In this document: one piece after another, positions 1 to 4,297 of the stretch
Numbering within the stretch: the stretch's first letter is position 1
Layout: each line of letters starts with the position of its first letter
Source of the DNA: Deltaproteobacteria bacterium
Lineage (GTDB): Bacteria > Desulfobacterota > Desulfobacteria > Desulfobacterales > BuS5
Reading direction: 5' to 3'
DNA length: 7,223 nucleotides
Assembly: GCA_021157555.1 (NCBI GenBank)
Contig: JAGGWL010000327.1
Location: 1 to 7,223 of the forward strand
Translations under genes and position numbers: made by a program
Notes under the pieces: model-generated
The model's input: only the letters and a program-made list of their open reading frames with translations
Told to the model about the DNA's origin: nothing
Database searches by the model: none

Positions 1-983
1 AGTACCTCATCAGCGGCTCCGATCTTGATAGCTTCTTTAGGCATCCCAAATACAACAGATGTTTGTTCATTTTGTACAAAAGTATGCGCGCCGCTATTTT
101 TCATTTCAAAAAGCCCCTTGGCTCCATCTGCTCCCATTCCGGTAAGGATAACACCGACCGCATTTTTTCCGGCATTTTTTGCAACAGACCTGAATAACAC
201 ATCAACGGCCGGACGCTGATAATGAACTCTGGGGCCGTTCTTTAACTTCACCATGTAAGTGCCTCCACTTCGAACAAGAAGCATATGAAAATTTCCGGGA
301 GCAATCAGCGCAACCCCTGGCACAACATGGTCATTCTCTTTTGCTTCCCGAACTTCCATATCGCAAAGTTCATTGAGACGCTGTGCAAAAGATTTAGTGA
401 AAGTTGCCGGCATATGCTGCACAATTACGGTTCCCGGCGTTGTTGCCGGAAGAGACTTTAATACAACTTCAATGGCTTTGGTTCCTCCGGTGGAAGCTCC
501 GATTGCGATAATTTTATTGGTTGTGCTGGTCAGAAGTTTCGAATGCTTTAACTGCGCGACAGGTGTTGCGCCTGCTACAGTATTTTTTTTAACCTGTGCC
601 GATGCTGCTCCCCTTATGGATCTGGCCACTTTTTTGTAGACATCCTTAACAGAGTGAGCCCCACCAGGTTTACAAATCACATCCATGGCTCCGAGTTCAA
701 GGGCTTTCAAAGCTGTTTCGCTGTTTTCAGGAGTCAGGGAACTTAACACAACCACAGGCAGGGGATAGTGCTTCATTAATTTTGCAAGAAAGGAAAGACC
801 GTCCATTCTGGGCATTTCCATATCAAGTGTAACTACATCCGGCTTTAATTTGATTATTTTCTCCCGCGCCGCATATGGATCTACTGCGGTACCCACCACC
901 TCAATATCCTTAAATTTAGGCAACTGGATAGTCATCATTTTTCTAACAACAGCCGAATCATCTACTACAAGCACCTTAATCAT
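1..983 (-). CDS. cheB: CheB, receptor methylesterase/deamidase response regulator (3' end cut by window edge)
   Basis: Protein-glutamate methylesterase and glutamine deamidase that acts on chemoreceptors in the cytoplasm, opposing CheR; phosphorylation of its receiver domain by CheA activates it. The ATG at 983 opens a frame with no stop before base 1, giving about 327 residues; family members are usually near 350, so only a short C-terminal piece is missing. Residues 1-120 are a receiver domain with acidic pair D8-D9 in VVDDS and phospho-acceptor D54 in TLDMEMP. A linker of about 30 residues follows. The esterase domain runs from about 150 and shows the triad S164 (GASTGG), H190 (QHMP) and D286 (GADGAKG), the same numbers as in the enteric enzyme. 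It is the last gene visible in the operon. Unlike its neighbours it is separated from the previous gene by a repeat array, and its upstream sequence has only a weak GAAAG ribosome-binding candidate, so translation may be weaker or tuned separately. The identification is secure. Confidence 0.97.
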   Translation of the reverse strand, partial: MIKVLVVDDSAVVRKMMTIQLPKFKDIEVVGTAVDPYAAREKIIKLKPDVVTLDMEMPRMDGLSFLAKLMKHYPLPVVVLSSLTPENSETALKALELGAMDVICKPGGAHSVKDVYKKVARSIRGAASAQVKKNTVAGATPVAQLKHSKLLTSTTNKIIAIGASTGGTKAIEVVLKSLPATTPGTVIVQHMPATFTKSFAQRLNELCDMEVREAKENDHVVPGVALIAPGNFHMLLVRSGGTYMVKLKNGPRVHYQRPAVDVLFRSVAKNAGKNAVGVILTGMGADGAKGLFEMKNSGAHTFVQNEQTSVVFGMPKEAIKIGAADEV

Positions 984-996
984 AATTTTTGCTTTC

Positions 997-1097
997 GGGC
1001 AGGCACAAAACCTGCCCCTACGGGCATGCGCAAGACTTGCCCCTACTATCAGGCACAAGACTGCCACTACGGGTGCAGGCACAAGACCTGCCCCTAC
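997..1097. repeat. Four tandem short palindromic repeats (REP-like) between cheX and cheB
   Basis: Four imperfect head-to-tail units lie at 997-1021, 1022-1046, 1047-1070 and 1071-1097 (25, 25, 24 and 27 bp). All end in CTAC, three of them in CCCCTAC, and all carry a CACAAGA-like centre. Unit 1 is an inverted repeat with a 7-bp stem GGGCAGG/CCTGCCC around a 7-base loop. Unit 2 has one stem mismatch, and units 3 and 4 have shorter stems. There are no spacers between units. The outermost bases of unit 4 supply the TAG stop of cheX (1094-1096), and unit 1 ends 13 bases before the cheB start. Such GC-rich palindromic units are a common class of dispersed extragenic repeat in bacterial genomes. 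Folding of the transcript here could attenuate or stabilise the message between cheX and cheB; that role is inference. Confidence 0.85.
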
Positions 1098-1564
1098 AAT
1101 TCATCCATAAAAAGATAAAGATCACAGGCTTCATCGTCAATATCCAGTTTTGCAACTGCCGCAGGGGCGCCCTGGTCTTTTAAAATTGATTCAATATCGC
1201 CTGCCTCACTTAAAACTTCAGGCGAGGCTATATTAAAAACAGCTTTTTTACCTGCAATTTCAGGCAAAACATTGCCGCAGATCACATTAATAGTTTCCTT
1301 AAAAGCATCACAGCGCTGATCCGAATAAATCTTTTCTTCTTCTTCAAGTCCAAGCATGTTGACCGTTATCTCGTCAACAACCTGGTTTGAAGTTTTCATA
1401 AAAAGTTTTCCCTTAAAGGGCCCTTTAAATGCAACTTTTGCCGCAATAGATGGAGCTTCACTGATTAATTCTTCATCATCTGCCGGAGAAGCAAAGATAA
1501 ATGCAAGCTGCTCCAAAGTATTCATGGCAACATCTGATAATATTGCTTCAAATTCCTTGCTCAT
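1094..1564 (-). CDS. cheX: CheX, CheY-P phosphatase
   Basis: Predicted CheC/CheX/FliY-family phosphatase that dephosphorylates CheY-P and so ends the signal to the flagellar motor. The 156-residue length fits the single-motif CheX type. The active-site helix carries the family pattern D/S-x3-E-x2-N at D86, E90 and N93 (DAFKETIN), followed by GNVLPEIAG and a proline at 115, close to the position expected in the motif. The N-terminal half (about 4-25) is the matching helix without a catalytic E/N pair, as in CheX rather than two-site CheC. The start is well supported: GGAGGA lies 4 bases before the ATG, inside the 3' end of cheY, whose stop is 1 base upstream, so the two are probably coupled and made together. 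The stop codon falls within the first bases of the adjoining repeat array, so the original 3' end may have been altered, although the final beta strand (DLYLF) looks complete. A CheC-like relative is the only alternative. Confidence 0.88.
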   Translation of the reverse strand: MSKEFEAILSDVAMNTLEQLAFIFASPADDEELISEAPSIAAKVAFKGPFKGKLFMKTSNQVVDEITVNMLGLEEEEKIYSDQRCDAFKETINVICGNVLPEIAGKKAVFNIASPEVLSEAGDIESILKDQGAPAAVAKLDIDDEACDLYLFMDEL

Positions 1565-1565
1565 T

Positions 1566-1946
1566 TTATCCTCCTGTTCCTGTTATGGCCAGAATAGTAT
1601 CCCTGATAGTTTCAGGTGAAAAAGGTTTATGTATAAATTCAGCGCCTTTTTCTCGCAAGCGTTCAATTCGTTCCTCACTTCCTTCTGTAGATATAACTAT
1701 TTTGGGAGTACTCTTTATGTCCGGATCTGCAAGCATCCGGTCTATCATCTCTTCCCCGTTCATAACCGGCATGTTGATATCGACTATCACAAAATCTATC
1801 CAGTTATTTTTTAAAGCCTCCAGCCCCTCCGCACCATTTGCTGCCTGATGAAGTTCGCCTAATTCAATCCCGCTCATCTTCATTGTTTTAATAATCATAG
1901 CTCTCATAACACCACTGTCGTCTACTACGAGTACATTAAACGCCAT
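1566..1946 (-). CDS. cheY: CheY-type single-domain response regulator
   Basis: Stand-alone receiver of 126 residues, the usual CheY length, with no output domain. It takes phosphate from CheA and, by family knowledge, binds the flagellar switch to alter rotation. Visible residues are the acidic pair D9-D10 (VVDDS), phospho-acceptor D56 (IVDINMPVMNG), switch hydroxyl S86 (with T87 next to it, in VISTEGS), aromatic switch F104 and the conserved lysine K107 in HKPFS. The phenylalanine replaces the tyrosine of enteric CheY, as in many other receivers. The ATG start is preceded by AGAGG about 9 bases upstream. It lies 34 bases after the HDOD gene and 1 base before cheX, so regulator and phosphatase are a coupled pair. 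Whether it drives the motor or acts as a phosphate sink cannot be read from sequence; place in the operon and pairing with CheX favour the main motor regulator. Confidence 0.94.
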   Translation of the reverse strand: MAFNVLVVDDSGVMRAMIIKTMKMSGIELGELHQAANGAEGLEALKNNWIDFVIVDINMPVMNGEEMIDRMLADPDIKSTPKIVISTEGSEERIERLREKGAEFIHKPFSPETIRDTILAITGTGG

Positions 1947-1980
1947 GTCTAATAACCTCTAAAATTAATTAATTAAAAAT

Positions 1981-2832
1981 CTATCCACACTCAAGCAGAC
2001 CCGACAATTCGTTCACTGCCTGCAAGGTACGACTGGCAACAGATTCAAGATTGGAGGTGCCAAGACCTAATCTCTCCGTAACAGAAGGAATCAATTGATA
2101 GTTTAACCCCTCTGAACCTAATCCGATGCCGATCATCAGGCTCAATATATTGGCAACATGAATAACGTCAATTATTACGCTATGTTCAGGAGCTTCTTCA
2201 GGATTGTGGTGCCATCTTACAGCATCTACTATATGCTTGGGAAATAACCAGCTCTTCAATATGTTTGCTCCGATAGCTGCATGATTCATTCCCAGAACCA
2301 TTTCTTCCGCAGCCTCAAAAGAGATCCCTTTTGAGACCACACTCCAGATTTCTTCCATATCCTTTTGGACAAATTCACCCATTACCACTTTCCCTACATC
2401 ATGAAGCAGGGCTGCAGTTAAAATATCTTCACTATCCGAAATTTTAAGTTCTGCGACCAAAGCTTCAGCAGCAACAGATACTGCAATGGAATGTCTCCAT
2501 AGTTCACCCATTTGCAAATCGTAACCCAAAACCTGTTTATTCAGAAGAGAGCCTATACATGATATTAAAACAAGTTCCTTTAACTTTTTAAAACCCAGAA
2601 CAACTACCGCTTGTTTAACAGAACCTATTTTAGTCATCATACCGAAGTAGGCCGAATTGGATAATTTCAAAATGTTGGCTGTGAGGCCTGCATCATATTT
2701 TAATGCCTTTTCAATTTGTTCAGCGCTGGAATCAGTATTATCAAGCAGAGCCATAAGTTTTGCAGCAGCTCCAGGTATACTCGGAAATGAGTCGACCTTA
2801 TCCATTATTTCATTTACCTTGTTCGGTTTCAC
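1981..2832 (-). CDS. HDOD-domain signalling protein
   Basis: HDOD family protein, a relative of HD phosphohydrolases found widely beside signalling genes; the biochemical role of the family is mostly unknown. I take the GTG at 2832 as start (283 residues) because AAAGGAG lies 8 bases upstream and the GTG overlaps the cheD stop as GTGA. A TTG at 2853 would add seven residues but lacks such a site. Residues 10-210 show the HDOD pattern: FPSIPGAAAKLM, then LTANILKLSNSAYFG, then the HD part. Candidate metal ligands are all kept: H114, H144-D145 (LLHDVGK, with K148), H184 (MNHAAIG), H208-H209 (RWHHNPEE) and D222. No GYP motif, receiver or membrane segment is visible, and a helical C-terminal tail of about 60 residues ends the protein. 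Its place between cheD and cheY suggests a role linked to chemotaxis output or adaptation; that is inference. Family assignment is firm, function open. Confidence 0.9.
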   Translation of the reverse strand: MKPNKVNEIMDKVDSFPSIPGAAAKLMALLDNTDSSAEQIEKALKYDAGLTANILKLSNSAYFGMMTKIGSVKQAVVVLGFKKLKELVLISCIGSLLNKQVLGYDLQMGELWRHSIAVSVAAEALVAELKISDSEDILTAALLHDVGKVVMGEFVQKDMEEIWSVVSKGISFEAAEEMVLGMNHAAIGANILKSWLFPKHIVDAVRWHHNPEEAPEHSVIIDVIHVANILSLMIGIGLGSEGLNYQLIPSVTERLGLGTSNLESVASRTLQAVNELSGLLECG

Positions 2833-3302
2833 AAGAAAGACTCCTTTCCGCAACTGCTTATTTTTACAATGCCTGACGAAAGATCAAAATAGACTGTACG
2901 GCTATCTGTACCTCCAACATCCTCTGACTCCAGAAGAATCCCATTTTTCCATAAAAGTTTTTTTAACAAGGTATAATTTCTCTGACCTATCTTGAACATT
3001 TCGTTTTTACCAAGCGGATTACCGCAACCGGCGGCCTTGACAATTAATCTTTGTTTTTGTCCTCCAGCCGCATAAATCTCTTTAAAAAGAACCGGAACGC
3101 CTGTATCCACAAACATGAAAGGGTTTTCCTTGGCCTTTTGTTTGTTAATTTTAGACAACGGAAGCATGGCATGCAGCAACCCCCCAATCTTTGCAACAGG
3201 ATCGTAGACCATAAGCCCCAAACAACTGCCCAAAGCATGGGTTACTACAAGATCATTTTTTGCACCTACTATCATATCAGCAACAACAACTACATGTCTC
3301 AT
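2829..3302 (-). CDS. cheD: CheD, chemoreceptor glutamine deamidase
   Basis: Deamidates specific receptor glutamines to glutamates, which can then be methylated by CheR; in several bacteria CheD also partners CheC-family phosphatases. I chose the ATG at 3302, giving 157 residues (MRHVVVVADMIVG). With this start the catalytic residues fall at T21, C27 and H44 (VVTHALGSCLG and LLHAMLP), the numbering I recall for the characterised Thermotoga enzyme. A longer frame from the ATG at 3347 would add 15 residues without family character, and its ribosome-binding region would lie within the upstream inverted repeat. Weak GGA and AGAG candidates precede the chosen start. The conserved cores GSC and LPLSK and a GGTDSRTVYFDLSSG-like C-terminal region are present, so the enzyme looks intact. 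It is separated from cheR by a gap holding the inverted repeat and overlaps the HDOD gene by 4 bases. Confidence 0.94.
   Translation of the reverse strand: MRHVVVVADMIVGAKNDLVVTHALGSCLGLMVYDPVAKIGGLLHAMLPLSKINKQKAKENPFMFVDTGVPVLFKEIYAAGGQKQRLIVKAAGCGNPLGKNEMFKIGQRNYTLLKKLLWKNGILLESEDVGGTDSRTVYFDLSSGIVKISSCGKESFL
2841..2847 (-). promoter_or_regulatory. Ribosome-binding site of the HDOD gene inside cheD
   Basis: On the minus strand the sequence is AAAGGAG, followed by 8 bases and then the GTG at 2832. It lies inside the last codons of cheD. The GTG and the cheD TGA share two bases (GTGA), a classic coupled stop/start, which decides the HDOD start in favour of GTG over the upstream TTG. Confidence 0.8.
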
Positions 3303-3358
3303 AAGCTCTATTCCATTATTTTGGGCTTGGTTATAACCGCCGACCATTAGATGTCAGG

Positions 3359-3442
3359 ACTGAGCTATGGTGAAATTTGAAAACCTCTGGCTGTTTGAGC
3401 GCAGCGAGTTTCAGAGGTTTTCAAATTTTATTATAGCTCAGT
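3359..3442. repeat. Long inverted repeat (31-bp arms) between cheR and cheD
   Basis: The arms lie at 3359-3389 and 3412-3442 around a 22-base centre. They match at 28 of 31 positions. The three exceptions (3369/3432, 3370/3431, 3372/3429) are all G opposite T, so the plus-strand RNA would be paired along the full stem through G-U pairs, while the operon message would have three C-A mismatches. The outer part is AT-rich (AAATTTGAAAA) and the inner end is CCTCTG/CAGAGG. The centre contains GAGCGCAGCGAG and a possible 4-bp inner stem GCTG/CAGC. No T-run follows on either strand, so it is not a standard intrinsic terminator. No convincing target-site duplication flanks it. It could be a small palindromic mobile element (MITE-like), an mRNA processing or stability hairpin, or an attenuator between cheR and cheD. 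Confidence 0.85.
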
Positions 3443-3469
3443 GTTTGGTCAAAATTAGAGCCAAGCCCA

Positions 3470-4288
3470 TTATTTTTTTAAATAGACTGCCGGTTGAATA
3501 TAAGTAAATTTATGCGAAATACTGGAAAGCCCCTCTGAATGACCAACAAAAAGATATCCACCCGGCTCTATATAATCCCAAAATCGGTTAACCAGTTTTT
3601 CCTGGGTCTTTTTATCAAAATATATCATGACATTCCTGCAGAAAATCACATTAAAGGTTCCCGTCATGGGCCACGCCTTCATGAGGTTCAGACATGCCAC
3701 CTGAACCATCCCCGCAATTTCATTTTTAAGATGAAAGATAGCTGATGAGTTATTCTCTGTTTTATCAAAATATTTTCTTAAATATTGATCCGGAATGCCG
3801 CTCATATTACTTTTTGTATAAACAGACCGTCGCGCTTTCTCAAGGCAGGTTGCCGAAATATCCGTGGCCAGAATTTTAACATCCCTTTTTACAATACCCG
3901 GAATCTTGTCATTCAAAAGCATTGCAAGAGAATATGGTTCTTCGCCGGTTGAACAGGCAGCACTCCAAAATCGCAGCTTCCGGTCACTGAGATTCGGCAG
4001 AATCTTGTCTGTCAAAAAATTAAAATGCGCTAATTCGCGAAAAAAATTTGTCTTGTTGGTAGTCATGGCGTCGATCATATAATCCAGTTCAGAAACACCT
4101 TTTTGACTTTCCAGATATCTAATATAAGCTTCTATCGTTTCAATATGCAACGCCCTGAGACGCTTCATCAAACGTGCTTTTACAAGAGCTTCCTTTCCAC
4201 TGCTCAATCTGATTCCACTGAACCGGTAAACAATGTCGCAAATTTTTTTAAATTGAGCTGAAGTTAACTCAACGACATCTAAAGGCAT
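3470..4288 (-). CDS. cheR: CheR, chemoreceptor glutamate methyltransferase
   Basis: S-adenosylmethionine-dependent methyltransferase that adds methyl groups to receptor glutamates, the forward arm of adaptation against CheB. The 272 residues match the usual single-unit CheR; no TPR extension is present. Residues 1-75 are the helical N-terminal domain that contacts receptors. The catalytic domain follows with TTNKTNFFRE (77-85, conserved R84), the SAM-binding loop SAACSTGEEPYS (109-120), the acidic ATDIS motif (D143), IFCRNVMIYF (215-224) and the strand-turn GHSEGL (249-254). The ATG at 4288 follows the cheA stop by 9 bases, and the AGGA that would serve as its ribosome-binding site overlaps that stop, so translation is likely coupled to cheA. 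The stop lies 27 bases before the long inverted repeat. All key regions look intact and the call is secure. Confidence 0.97.
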   Translation of the reverse strand: MPLDVVELTSAQFKKICDIVYRFSGIRLSSGKEALVKARLMKRLRALHIETIEAYIRYLESQKGVSELDYMIDAMTTNKTNFFRELAHFNFLTDKILPNLSDRKLRFWSAACSTGEEPYSLAMLLNDKIPGIVKRDVKILATDISATCLEKARRSVYTKSNMSGIPDQYLRKYFDKTENNSSAIFHLKNEIAGMVQVACLNLMKAWPMTGTFNVIFCRNVMIYFDKKTQEKLVNRFWDYIEPGGYLFVGHSEGLSSISHKFTYIQPAVYLKK

Positions 4289-4297
4289 AAAATATTC

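Noticed and set aside
997..1097. The four short repeats as a CRISPR array
   Set aside because: Units of 24-27 bp abut without spacers, differ from each other and are self-palindromic; no cas gene is near.
850..1110. Plus-strand reading frame of 86 codons across the repeat array
   Set aside because: It is the antisense of cheB and the repeats; the protein has no family character and no ribosome-binding site fits.
1965..1976. AT-rich palindrome TTAATTAATTAA between the HDOD gene and cheY
   Set aside because: Short and low in complexity in an AT-rich gap; no paired promoter elements or family operator could be recognised.
2833..2853. TTG start for the HDOD gene
   Set aside because: The GTG at 2832 has AAAGGAG at ideal distance and a GTGA overlap with cheD; the TTG has neither.
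3044..3238. Minus-strand frame inside cheD in a different register
   Set aside because: It lies wholly within a well-supported gene, is rich in W, L and C as expected of a shadow frame, and matches nothing.
3359..3442. The long inverted repeat as a rho-independent terminator
   Set aside because: No run of T follows the stem on either strand, the outer stem is AT-rich, and co-directional genes of the same pathway continue downstream.
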